From: Burkholderia sp. 4M9327F10
GTDB lineage: Bacteria > Pseudomonadota > Gammaproteobacteria > Burkholderiales > Burkholderiaceae
Length of the DNA stretch: 64,000 nt
Assembly: GCF_005503145.1 (NCBI RefSeq)
Contig: NZ_SCNV01000023.1
Coordinates: 55,190-119,189 of the forward strand
Reading direction: 5' to 3'
The position numbers were made by a program, and so were the translations under genes. Position 1 is the stretch's first letter, and each line of letters begins with the position of its first letter. Shown piece by piece: positions 34,211 to 42,484 of the stretch. The notes under the pieces are model-generated. The model saw nothing but the letters and a program-made list of their open reading frames with translations, was not told the DNA's origin and did no database searches.

Positions 34211-35215
34211 TCAGATACCCAGTTCCTTGCGCACGTCCTGCCAGTTCGCGCGGGTCATCAGCTTGCCGGTGGTCTGGGTGTCGGCGGGCGGCACCTTGCC
34301 TGTCTTGATCCAGTCGACGAGGTTCTCTGCGCTGTCCTTGCCGTGGTTGGTCGAGCTCACCGCGATGGTGCCGTAGAAACCGGTCGGCTCCTTCTTCTGG
34401 AACTCGGCGAACGCTTCGCCCGCACCGTTAATGCCGACACCAATCACATCTGCCGACGGAATGTGCAACTGCTCGGTCGCCCGCACGCCGCCGAGCACGG
34501 TCTCCTCGTTGAGCGCGAAGATCACCCACTTCTTGATGTTCGGATGCTGCGACAGTACGGGTGACGAGGCGTTGAAGCCGCCTTCGTCGTCGGTAGTCTT
34601 CTGCGGCGCATCAAAGATGTTCTCTTTCTTGAAGCCGTTTGCCAGCAGCGTCTGCGTCGCGCCGTCGGTGCGCAGCTTGGCGGTGGGCAGCTCGTAGTTC
34701 GTGATACGCAGCGCCCCCACTTCGTCCGGGTTCCAGCCGCGGCGCTTCATCTCGTCGGAGATCGCCTGACCAACCTGATTGCCGATCTTGAACGCCGACA
34801 TGCCAAGGTGCGGCACACCGGCAAGCGGCTTGCCCGACGAATCGACGAGCTGGTCGTCCACCGTCACGAACTTCATGCTGTAGCGCTTGGCGCGCGCCTG
34901 AATGGCGGGCCCGAGCCGCACATCCGGGGCACAGATCACGAAGCCCTGGGCGCCTTGAGCGCCCAGGTTGTCGATGGCCTCAAGCACCTTTTCGCCGTCC
35001 GGCGTGCCGATGTTGACGACCGAGAAACCGTCTTTCTGACCGAGCGCCGTCGCCGCCTTCTGCTCATTGATGAACCATGCCTGTTCCGGCATTTTCACCA
35101 GAAAGCCGATCTTGACCGGCTCATCGGCGTGCGCGGACAGGTGTGTCACAAACGGAACCGCCATCGCGGCGGCGGCGATAGCGGACAAAGTCAGGCGGCG
35201 AAGCTTACGGCTCAT
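34211..35215 (-). CDS. araF: L-arabinose-binding periplasmic protein AraF
   Basis: Periplasmic sugar-binding protein, 334 residues, with a Sec signal peptide (RLTLSAIAAAAMAVPF, cleaved near SAHA). The mature part closely follows E. coli AraF: KIGFLVKMPEQAWFINEQKA, VVNIGTPDGEKVLEAIDNL, GFVICAPDVRLGPAIQARA, FVTVDDQLVDSSGKPL, RITNYELPTAKLRTDG, VIFALNEETVLGGVRATEQ and VIGVGINGAGEAFAEF. These include the sugar-contacting Lys/Trp/Glu region and the N-E-E loop. AGGAGA lies before the ATG. First gene of araFGH, divergent from a LysR gene. Confidence 0.92.
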   Translation of the reverse strand: MSRKLRRLTLSAIAAAAMAVPFVTHLSAHADEPVKIGFLVKMPEQAWFINEQKAATALGQKDGFSVVNIGTPDGEKVLEAIDNLGAQGAQGFVICAPDVRLGPAIQARAKRYSMKFVTVDDQLVDSSGKPLAGVPHLGMSAFKIGNQVGQAISDEMKRRGWNPDEVGALRITNYELPTAKLRTDGATQTLLANGFKKENIFDAPQKTTDDEGGFNASSPVLSQHPNIKKWVIFALNEETVLGGVRATEQLHIPSADVIGVGINGAGEAFAEFQKKEPTGFYGTIAVSSTNHGKDSAENLVDWIKTGKVPPADTQTTGKLMTRANWQDVRKELGI

Positions 35216-35423
35216 GGTTGTCTCCTAAGGTGATGGCTTCTTTCAAATACAGGCTCGCTGGCCTGTTGAGTCCTGCTGCGACGCTTTCGGGCGCACCGGT
35301 TCCAGGTTCCGGCCCGCCACATAGCGGGACGGCGGCGCAATGGGCCGCGTTGGGAGTGGTCGAAGCTTAAAGCACCGCTTCGATAACTTTCCAATCCTAT
35401 TTTTCGCCGTAGCAATATCAGAT

Positions 35424-35450
35424 TTGGTATGACATGATTGGATATACCAA
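35424..35450. promoter_or_regulatory. Inverted repeat in the araF/LysR divergent promoter
   Basis: TTGGTAT (35424-35430) and ATACCAA (35444-35450) are exact inverted repeats with a 13-base spacer. They lie 18 bases before the LysR start, in the 253-base region shared with araF. Likely operator for the adjacent LysR protein. Confidence 0.6.
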
Positions 35451-35468
35451 GAATGGAGAGACGACGCG

Positions 35469-36449
35469 ATGGCGCAGGCTTATTCGAACTGGTTCGTGCG
35501 GGCGCGCCTGAAGACGCGCCAGTTGCTGCTGCTCGCGGCAATGGAAGAAGAAGGCAACGTGCGCCGCGCCGCCGATTTGCTGGGCATGACCCAGCCCGCC
35601 GCTTCGCGCTTGCTGAAAGAGATGGAGGATGTACTGGAGGTGCGGCTCTTCGACCGCACGCCGCACGGCATGCGCGCGACGCTCTACGGCGAAGTGATGA
35701 TCCGCCATGCCCGCATGGTGCTGTCGAACCTGAGCCAGGCGCACGATGAAATCTCGGCGCTGCGCTCGGGACTGGTCGGACAGGTGCAGATCGGCTCGAT
35801 CGCCACCGCCGCGGCAACGATGGTTCCGGTAGCCATTTCGCGGGTCAAGGAACGCCATCCGCATTTGCAGATCTGGCTGCAGGTGGAAACATCAGACGTC
35901 ATGCTGCCGCTCGTCGCGCAGGGCAAGCTCGACATCATGATTGGCCGCGTGCTCGAGCGCCAGGGCCAGTTCACCGACGCGGTGCGTTACGAGCAACTGG
36001 CCGACGAGCCGCTGTGCATCGTCGCCCGCCCGGGTCACCCCATGGAAAGCGCCAGCGGACTGACGCTGCGCGACATCGTGGATGCGAGCTGGGTACTGCA
36101 TCCGCCCGGCAGCGTGCTGAGGCACCGGTTCGATCTGATGTTTTCGCAGATCGGCCTCAATCCGCCGCAGAACGTCACCAACACCAACAATTTCCTGGCT
36201 ATCTCCAGCCTGCTTCTGCAGAGCGACATGCTGGCCGTCGTGCCGGAAGAAGTCGCACGCCAGTACGAGGTGTTTGGGGTACTGAGGCGGCTCGCGATCG
36301 AGCTGCCGTACCGGATGGATGCATTCGGCATCATCACGCGGCAAACCCAGTTGCTCTCGCCGGCGGCCACCATCATGCTCGAAACGCTGCGGGATGTCGC
36401 CGCCGAAATCTATGGCGCATCTGCCGAAGCGGATACCAGCGCCGATTAA
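35469..36449 (+). CDS. LysR-type regulator (GbpR-like) of sugar transport
   Basis: A 326-residue LysR protein. The helix-turn-helix lies at about 18-78 (RQLLLLAAMEEEGNVRRAADLLGMTQPAASRLLKEMEDVL), unusually preceded by a 17-residue N-terminal arm (MAQAYSNWFVRARLKT). The effector domain covers about 105-315 (VQIGSIATAAATMVPVAI, HPHLQIWLQVETSDVMLPLV). The arm and core resemble the GbpR group that controls binding-protein genes for galactose/arabinose. It is divergent from araF and upstream of ytfQ, so it could control both sugar transporters. Confidence 0.87.
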   Translation: MAQAYSNWFVRARLKTRQLLLLAAMEEEGNVRRAADLLGMTQPAASRLLKEMEDVLEVRLFDRTPHGMRATLYGEVMIRHARMVLSNLSQAHDEISALRSGLVGQVQIGSIATAAATMVPVAISRVKERHPHLQIWLQVETSDVMLPLVAQGKLDIMIGRVLERQGQFTDAVRYEQLADEPLCIVARPGHPMESASGLTLRDIVDASWVLHPPGSVLRHRFDLMFSQIGLNPPQNVTNTNNFLAISSLLLQSDMLAVVPEEVARQYEVFGVLRRLAIELPYRMDAFGIITRQTQLLSPAATIMLETLRDVAAEIYGASAEADTSAD

Positions 36450-36685
36450 GCGCAAACTGAGCAGCGGCCATTCCAGCCCCGTCGATTCACACGGGGCGGG
36501 TATTCACTTATCACGCTTCCACTTATATCAGCTCCGGTATCGCCTTGACCAAATTCCTGATTGGACCGTCATCGGGTCAGGCGCTAATCTCCATTGCAGC
36601 GAGCGCCGCATATCCCAAGTAAAAGCAGTATCCATGGCGGCGCGGCTCAATACACACACTCATTACAAACGAGACGGAGACAGCT

Positions 36686-37654
36686 ATGAGCCCCTCAAGA
36701 CGTACCGCCTTGGGCGCAATCCTCAGTTCCGCGCTAATACTGGCCATCGGCGCAACTGCCCACGCCGAGGACAAACAGATCACGCTCGGCTTTGCGCAGG
36801 TCGGCGCTGAAAGCGCATGGCGCACCGCCAATACCATTTCAGTGAAAAGCGCAGCAAAAGACGCCGGCATCAACCTGAAGTTTTCCGATGCACAGCAGAA
36901 ACAGGAAAATCAGATCCGTGCTATTCGCTCGTATATCGCGCAAAAGGTCGACGTCATTGCCTTTTCGCCCGTGGTTGAATCCGGCTGGGAACCGGTGCTG
37001 AATGAGGCGAAGGCCGCCAAGATTCCGGTGATTCTCACCGACCGCAATATCGATGTGCAGGACAAGTCGCTTTACGTGACCATGATCGGTTCGGACTTCC
37101 TCGAGGAAGGACGGCGCGCCGGGCGGTGGCTCGAAGACCATTACAAGAACGATCCGGGTCCGATCAACATTGCCGAATTGCAGGGTACCGTCGGTTCCGC
37201 GCCGGCTAACGACCGTCACGCGGGTCTGATCGAAGTCATCAAGAGCGATCCAAAGTTCAAGATCATCGCCTCGCAAAGCGGCGATTTCACGCTGGCGGGC
37301 GGCAAGCAGGTCATGGAGGCGTTCGTCAAGACCTACGGCAAGCAGATCAACGTGGTGTACGCCCATAACGACGACATGGCGCTCGGTGCGATCCAGGCCA
37401 TGGAGGAAGCCGGCATCCAGCCTGGCAAGGACGTGAGCGTGGTGTCCTTCGACGCCACCAAGGGCGGCTTCGAGGCCATGGTGGCCGGCAAGATCAACGT
37501 GGACGTGGAATGCAGCCCGCTGCTCGGCCCGCAGTTGATGGCGGCCGTCAAGGATGTGGTGGCGGGCAAGCAGTTGCCCAAGCGCATTGTGACGAACGAG
37601 ACCGTGTTTCCGATGAGCGTCGCCGCGCAGGTTCTGCCTCAGCGCAAGTACTGA
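36686..37654 (+). CDS. ytfQ: YtfQ-type sugar-binding periplasmic protein
   Basis: Periplasmic binding protein of 322 residues with signal peptide (ALGAILSSALILAIGATAHA). Strong agreement with E. coli YtfQ, which binds galactofuranose: ITLGFAQVGAESAWRTANTI, FSDAQQKQENQIRAIRSYIA, DVIAFSPVVESGWEPVLNEA, DRNIDVQDKSLYVTMIGSD, ELQGTVGSAPANDRHAGLIE and VYAHNDDMALGAIQAMEEAG. In this arabinose context it may bind an arabinofuranose or galactofuranose form; that is inference. GGAGA lies before the ATG. First gene of a four-gene transporter operon. Confidence 0.9.
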   Translation: MSPSRRTALGAILSSALILAIGATAHAEDKQITLGFAQVGAESAWRTANTISVKSAAKDAGINLKFSDAQQKQENQIRAIRSYIAQKVDVIAFSPVVESGWEPVLNEAKAAKIPVILTDRNIDVQDKSLYVTMIGSDFLEEGRRAGRWLEDHYKNDPGPINIAELQGTVGSAPANDRHAGLIEVIKSDPKFKIIASQSGDFTLAGGKQVMEAFVKTYGKQINVVYAHNDDMALGAIQAMEEAGIQPGKDVSVVSFDATKGGFEAMVAGKINVDVECSPLLGPQLMAAVKDVVAGKQLPKRIVTNETVFPMSVAAQVLPQRKY

Positions 37655-37663
37655 TTGCGGGCG

Positions 37664-37688
37664 GGACCGCCGCGCAACGCGGCGGTCC
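37664..37688 (+). promoter_or_regulatory. Intercistronic stem-loop between ytfQ and ytfR
   Basis: GGACCGCCGCG (37664-37674), loop CAA and CGCGGCGGTCC (37678-37688) form a perfect 11-bp stem. It is followed by a T-rich stretch (TTCATTTCCATTCTTT). It resembles a partial terminator that would favour expression of the binding protein. Confidence 0.7.
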
Positions 37689-37715
37689 TTCATTTCCATT
37701 CTTTGGGCCGCGCGC

Positions 37716-39233
37716 ATGACTGCCTCCCCAATACTCGAAACGATTGGTCTCAGCAAAACCTTTCCGGGGGTGAAAGCGCTTCAGAAGGTGGACTTCCGGC
37801 TCTTTCCCGGCGAAATCCACACCCTGATGGGACAGAACGGCGCGGGCAAATCCACGCTCATCAACGTGCTGACCGGCGTTCATACGCATGACGCCGGCGA
37901 GATTCGTCTGGGCGGCACGCCCGTCGATTTCTCGACACCACTCGAAGCAGAAGCCGCCGGCATTCGCACGCTGTATCAGGAAGTGAATCTCTGCAGCAAC
38001 CTCTCGGTTGCGGAGAACGTGTTCGCCGGCCGGCAGCCGAAGCGCCGCGGCGCCATCGACTGGAACGCAATCCGCACGCGCGCCGAAGCCGCTTTGGCCG
38101 AGCTCAACGTCTCGCTCGACGTCACCCGTTCGCTGGACACTTATCCGATCGCGGTGCAACAGATGGTGGCGATTGCGCGGGCGTTGTCAGTGGATGCCCG
38201 CGTGCTGATCCTCGATGAACCCACCTCGAGCCTCGACGACAGCGAAGTCGCGCGCCTGTTCGACGTGCTGCGCAAGCTCAAGCAATCCGGCATGGCGATT
38301 CTGTTCGTCACGCACTTTCTTGAGCAGACCTATGCGATTTCCGACCGGATCACCGTGATGCGCAACGGCGAGCGCGAGGGCGAGTATCTTGCCCGCAAGC
38401 TGCCGGTAGAGCTGCTGGTCTCGAAGATGGTGGGCCATGACCGCATGACCGAGCGCATGAAACATAGCGCGACCGATGCCCCCGCGGAGAAGGCGGCCGC
38501 TGCGCCGTTCGTCTCGATGCGCGAAGTCGGCCGGCGCGGACTCATGAACCCTGTTGATATCGACGTACAGCCGGGACAAATTCTTGGCCTCGCCGGACTG
38601 CTCGGCTCGGGCCGAACGGAAACGGCGCGGCTGCTGTTCGGCGCCGAACGCGCCGACTCCGGCACCATGACAATCGGCAGCAAGCCGGTCAAGCTGCGCT
38701 CGCCGCGCGATGCCGTGCGACGTGGCGTCGGCTATTGCCCCGAGGACCGCAAGAAGGAAGGCATCGTCGCCGACCTCTCGATCCGCGAAAACATCATTCT
38801 GGCCTTGCAGGCCCGGCGCGGCTGGTGGCGCCCAATCGGGCGCGCGAAGCAACGCCAGATCGCCGACGATTATATCGTGCGCCTCGGCGTCAAGGCGCGC
38901 GACGCCGAGCAACCCATCGGCCTGCTCTCCGGCGGCAACCAGCAGAAGGCGCTGCTTGCGCGGTGGCTGGTGACGGAACCCAAGATGCTGATCCTCGACG
39001 AACCGACGCGCGGCATCGACGTCGCAGCCAAGTTCGAGATCATGGACCGGGTGCTCGCGCTGTGTGCGAGGGGTCTGGGCATCCTGTTCATTTCGTCGGA
39101 GGTAAGCGAGGTGATTCGCGTGAGCCACCGCATCGCCGTGCTGCGCGACCGTCGCAAAGTCGCAGAGGTCGCCGGTCACACGACGAACGAGGATCAGGTT
39201 TATCGCCTGATTGCCGGAGGAGACAATCCATGA
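37716..39233 (+). CDS. ytfR: YtfR-type sugar ABC transporter ATP-binding protein
   Basis: Duplicated sugar-type ATPase, 505 residues. First half: Walker A MGQNGAGKST, Walker B LILDEPTSSLDD, preceded by TYPIAVQQMVAIARAL in place of a canonical LSGGQ. Second half: GLLGSGRTE, LSGGNQQKALLARWL, LILDEPTRGIDVA. GYCPEDRKKEGIV is the usual group insert. The degenerate first signature is common in this subfamily. The stop overlaps the ytfT start (ATGA). It energises uptake of the YtfQ-bound sugar. Confidence 0.92.
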   Translation: MTASPILETIGLSKTFPGVKALQKVDFRLFPGEIHTLMGQNGAGKSTLINVLTGVHTHDAGEIRLGGTPVDFSTPLEAEAAGIRTLYQEVNLCSNLSVAENVFAGRQPKRRGAIDWNAIRTRAEAALAELNVSLDVTRSLDTYPIAVQQMVAIARALSVDARVLILDEPTSSLDDSEVARLFDVLRKLKQSGMAILFVTHFLEQTYAISDRITVMRNGEREGEYLARKLPVELLVSKMVGHDRMTERMKHSATDAPAEKAAAAPFVSMREVGRRGLMNPVDIDVQPGQILGLAGLLGSGRTETARLLFGAERADSGTMTIGSKPVKLRSPRDAVRRGVGYCPEDRKKEGIVADLSIRENIILALQARRGWWRPIGRAKQRQIADDYIVRLGVKARDAEQPIGLLSGGNQQKALLARWLVTEPKMLILDEPTRGIDVAAKFEIMDRVLALCARGLGILFISSEVSEVIRVSHRIAVLRDRRKVAEVAGHTTNEDQVYRLIAGGDNP

Positions 39234-40267
39234 GGCGCATCAGAGACCTGTTGCAGCATCCGCTTGTCTGGCCAGCCCTTACGCTCGTGCTGCTGTGCGC
39301 GCTGGACCTCGTGCGCAACCCGCATTTCCTTGCCATCACGACGCTCGACGGGCATCTGTTCGGCGCGCCCATCGACATCCTCAATCGTGCCGCGCCGCTC
39401 GTTCTCGTATCGCTCGGCATGACGCTCGTGATTGCGACGCGCGGCATCGATATCTCGGTGGGCGCAGTGGTCGCGATTGCCGGCGCCACGGCCGCGAGCC
39501 TCCTTGTCGACAACCCCGCGCAAGTCGGTAGCGCCCTGCTCGCCGCGCTTGGCGTCGGTCTGCTGGCAGGTGTGTGGAACGGCCTGCTGGTGGCCTTCGT
39601 CGGCATGCAGCCGATCATTGCCACGCTGATCCTGATGGTGGCGGGACGTGGTGTCGCCCAGTTGCTGACCGGCGGCCAGATCATCCCGATCGATGCGCCT
39701 GGGTATCTGGCCGTCGGAGGCGGCTATCTTGCGGGCGTGCCGTGCTCGGTGTGGCTCGCGCTGGTGGCGATCTTGGCAACCGCGCTGCTGATGAACCGCA
39801 CGGCGCTTGGGTTGTTTATCCGCGCCATTGGCATCAATCCAGTGGCGACCCGGCTGGTCGGCTTGCGTTCCGCGGCCATCGTGTTTAGCGTCTACGCCTT
39901 CTCGGGCGTTACGGCGGCGCTCGCGGGCATACTCATCAGCTCGAACGTGCGCAGCGCGGACGGCAACAACGCCGGCTTGCTGCTCGAACTCGACGCCATT
40001 CTTGCGGTGACGCTCGGCGGAACTTCCCTGCTCGGCGGACGCTTTAGCCTGGCCGGCACCGTGCTCGGCGCACTCATCATCCAGACGCTCACGTACACCA
40101 CTTACACGATCGGCGTGCCGCCCGAGGCGACGCTCGTCGTCAAGGCAACCGTGGTGCTCGCCGTGAGCGTGATCCAGTCAGCAACCGCACGCGCGGTGCT
40201 GGCGCGGTTCGCACGGCGTATGTTGCGCGGCCCGCTCGTCAAGCCCCTCACTGAGGTTAGCCGATGA
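39230..40267 (+). CDS. ytfT: YtfT-type sugar ABC transporter permease
   Basis: Inner-membrane permease of 345 residues from MRRIRDLLQHPLVWPALTLV. Family motifs: SLGMTLVIATRGIDISVGAV, AGVWNGLLVAFVGMQPIIAT, INPVATRLVGLRSAAIVF and LLELDAILAVTLGGTSLLGG. It overlaps ytfR upstream and yjfF downstream by ATGA, so all three are translationally coupled. A much longer reading of this frame upstream overlaps ytfR and is not real. Together with YjfF it would form a heterodimeric channel. Confidence 0.9.
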   Translation: MRRIRDLLQHPLVWPALTLVLLCALDLVRNPHFLAITTLDGHLFGAPIDILNRAAPLVLVSLGMTLVIATRGIDISVGAVVAIAGATAASLLVDNPAQVGSALLAALGVGLLAGVWNGLLVAFVGMQPIIATLILMVAGRGVAQLLTGGQIIPIDAPGYLAVGGGYLAGVPCSVWLALVAILATALLMNRTALGLFIRAIGINPVATRLVGLRSAAIVFSVYAFSGVTAALAGILISSNVRSADGNNAGLLLELDAILAVTLGGTSLLGGRFSLAGTVLGALIIQTLTYTTYTIGVPPEATLVVKATVVLAVSVIQSATARAVLARFARRMLRGPLVKPLTEVSR

Positions 40268-41364
40268 AACAGCATTTCCAACGTCTGGTCGACCCGCGTA
40301 CGCTGCCGATTGTCGTCACCATCGTGCTGTTCGTGGTGCTGTTCGGCTTCGGCTCGGTGATGTACACCGGCTTTTTCTCGCTGCAGGTGCTGCTCGGCCT
40401 GATCGTCGATAACGCGTTTCTTCTGATCGTGGCCATCGGCATGACGTTTGTGATCGTGTCGGGCGGTATCGATCTTTCGGTCGGCTCGGTGGTTGCGCTC
40501 ACAACCATCCTCGCCGCCGTGTTTACCGAACATTTCCATTGGCCGGTCTGGGTGACCGTGCCGCTGATCCTGCTGCTCGGTGCGCTATACGGCGCGGCGA
40601 TGGGCGCGCTGATTCATTTCTTCCGCCTGCAAGCGTTCATCGTCACGCTGGCCGGCATGTTCCTCGCGCGTGGCGTGTGCTTTCTGATCACGACACAGTC
40701 GATCACGATCAACGATCCGGTCTTTCACGCGATCTCGGGGTTTCACTTGCAGATCGGCGGCGCTTCTTTGACGTCAGGCGCGTTGATCGCCATTGTCACG
40801 CTCGCCGTGGCCATGTTCGTCGCGCACTACACGCGCTTCGGGCGCAACGTGTATGCAATCGGCGGCAATGAGCGCTCGGCGTTGCTGATGGGTTTGCCGG
40901 TGGCACGCACCAAGGTCGGCGTCTATGCGCTTAGTGGATTCTGCTCTGCGCTCGGTGGACTGGTGTTTACGCTCTACGTGCTGTCGGGATACGGTTTGCA
41001 GGGACAAGGCATGGAACTCGACGCCATTGCCGCGACCGTGATCGGCGGCACCTTACTCACTGGTGGTGTCGGCTATGTGATCGGTTCGGCCTTCGGCGTG
41101 GGAATTCTGGGGACCATCCAGACGCTCATCACCTTCGATGGCACGCTCAGTTCATGGTGGACGCGCATCGTGATCGGCGCGCTGCTGTGTGCGTTCTGTC
41201 TGTTGCAGCGGCTCATTGAACGGCATGCTTCGCGGCGCAAGTCGGGTGGGTCCGGCGCGCAGGCAATTCCCGTCTCCAAGGGCAGGGGTGCCGAAACGGC
41301 GCCGGCTACCCGCGTAGAGCAAGGGCCAATGCCGATCAATTACCGGGGCCGGCAGGTGCTTTAG
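40264..41364 (+). CDS. yjfF: YjfF-type sugar ABC transporter permease
   Basis: Second permease of the YtfQRT-YjfF system, 366 residues. Family segments: IVAIGMTFVIVSGGIDLSVGSV, LAGMFLARGVCFLITTQSIT, YAIGGNERSALLMGLPVAR and GMELDAIAATVIGGTLLTGG. The C-terminal about 40 residues (SRRKSGGSGAQAIPVSKGRG and onward) form a charged cytoplasmic tail longer than in E. coli YjfF. Last gene of the operon; convergent with the keto-deoxy-arabinonate dehydratase gene. Confidence 0.9.
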   Translation: MKQHFQRLVDPRTLPIVVTIVLFVVLFGFGSVMYTGFFSLQVLLGLIVDNAFLLIVAIGMTFVIVSGGIDLSVGSVVALTTILAAVFTEHFHWPVWVTVPLILLLGALYGAAMGALIHFFRLQAFIVTLAGMFLARGVCFLITTQSITINDPVFHAISGFHLQIGGASLTSGALIAIVTLAVAMFVAHYTRFGRNVYAIGGNERSALLMGLPVARTKVGVYALSGFCSALGGLVFTLYVLSGYGLQGQGMELDAIAATVIGGTLLTGGVGYVIGSAFGVGILGTIQTLITFDGTLSSWWTRIVIGALLCAFCLLQRLIERHASRRKSGGSGAQAIPVSKGRGAETAPATRVEQGPMPINYRGRQVL

Positions 41365-41437
41365 CGCGATGCACGCAGTCGCAGGTTGCCAGCGATCTAC
41401 AGGTCCCGGTTCTGGCAACCGCGACAACAAAGGGGAA

Positions 41438-42358
41438 TTACTTGCCCCAGCGGAGCACAAGCGGATCGAGCCGGCGCGCGGTCTTCAGCAAGCCCGCGCG
41501 CATGCCAGGATGCATCGGCGCGAACGGATGGCGCGTGGCGTCGGAGCGGATCACCCCGCCCTCTTTCATCAATGTCTTGCACGCGGCCGGACCACACTGC
41601 CGGTTTTCGTAGTTGATCAGCGGCAACCACTCTTGATAAAGCTCGGCGGCCTTCCCGGTGTCGCCGGCAAAGTACGCATCAATGATCTTGCGAATGCCGT
41701 CGGGATAACCGCCGCCTGTCATCGAACCGGTCGCGCCCGCATCGAGATCGGGCAGCAGCGTGATGGCTTCTTCGCCGTCCCATGGGCCAACAATCTTGTC
41801 GCCGCCCAATTCGATCAGCTCGCGCAATTTCGAAGCGGCCTGGGCCGTCTCGATCTTGAAGTACGAAACGTTGGCGACTTCCTTCGCCAGCTTCGCGAGA
41901 AATGCGGGCGATAGCGGCGTGCCGGCGACCGGCGCGTCCTGAATCATGATCGGAATGTCGATGGAATCCGAAACCCGGCTATAGAACTCCTGAATACCGC
42001 GCTCGCCGACGCGGATCGTCGCACCGTGATACGGCGGCATGATCATCACCATCGCGGCGCCGGCGTCCTGCGCGGCACGGCTGCGCTCGGCGCAGATATG
42101 CGTGCTGAAATGCGTGGTGGTGACGATGACCGGCACGCGCCCAGCGACATGCTCCAGCACCGTCTTCTGCAAGACGCTGCGCTCCTCGTCGGTCAGCGCA
42201 AACTGCTCGGAGAAATTCGCAAGAATGCAGATGCCGTTCGAGCCGGCATCGATCATGAAGTCGATGGCGCGCTTCTGCCCCTCGAAGTCGATGCGGCCGG
42301 CGTCGTCGAAAATGGTTGGCGCGACCGGGAACACGCCACGATAAATCTGCTGGGCCAT
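41438..42358 (-). CDS. 2-keto-3-deoxy-L-arabinonate dehydratase (DHDPS/NAL family)
   Basis: Class I aldolase-fold dehydratase, 306 residues. The Schiff-base Lys is in VSYFKIETAQ (K168). The active-site Tyr is in MIMPPYHGATI. NFSEQFALTDEER (49-61) stands where DapA has a GTTGE-type loop, as in the Azospirillum keto-deoxy-arabinonate dehydratase. It would convert 2-keto-3-deoxy-L-arabinonate to alpha-ketoglutarate semialdehyde, the step after the L-arabinonate dehydratase encoded at 29.6 kb. GAGGAGA lies before the ATG. Divergent from a LysR gene. A DapA-like or sialate-lyase function is less likely from context. Confidence 0.86.
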   Translation of the reverse strand: MAQQIYRGVFPVAPTIFDDAGRIDFEGQKRAIDFMIDAGSNGICILANFSEQFALTDEERSVLQKTVLEHVAGRVPVIVTTTHFSTHICAERSRAAQDAGAAMVMIMPPYHGATIRVGERGIQEFYSRVSDSIDIPIMIQDAPVAGTPLSPAFLAKLAKEVANVSYFKIETAQAASKLRELIELGGDKIVGPWDGEEAITLLPDLDAGATGSMTGGGYPDGIRKIIDAYFAGDTGKAAELYQEWLPLINYENRQCGPAACKTLMKEGGVIRSDATRHPFAPMHPGMRAGLLKTARRLDPLVLRWGK

Positions 42359-42374
42359 GAAGCTCGTCTCCTCG

Positions 42375-42428
42375 ATTCAAATTGAATAATCCTCTGACTA
42401 TACGACCGTCCACGCCGGACTGTATAGT
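42375..42428. promoter_or_regulatory. Operator-like palindromes between dehydratase and LysR genes
   Basis: ATTCAAATTGAAT (42375-42387) is a perfect 13-bp palindrome. A longer interrupted repeat has arms ACTATAC (42397-42403) and GTATAGT (42422-42428) with inner GTCC/GGAC (42408-42411, 42417-42420). Both lie in the shared promoter region and are plausible LysR or promoter elements. Confidence 0.55.
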
Positions 42429-42484
42429 GAAACCTTTCCATCAACCGATCGCTTTTGCGACTCACCCGGGAAGGTCCTGCCACC

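Noticed and set aside
38735..40267. A 510-residue version of YtfT starting inside ytfR
   Set aside because: The first 165 residues are an out-of-frame, Arg/Pro-rich reading of ytfR; the permease begins at ATG 39230 with an ATGA overlap.
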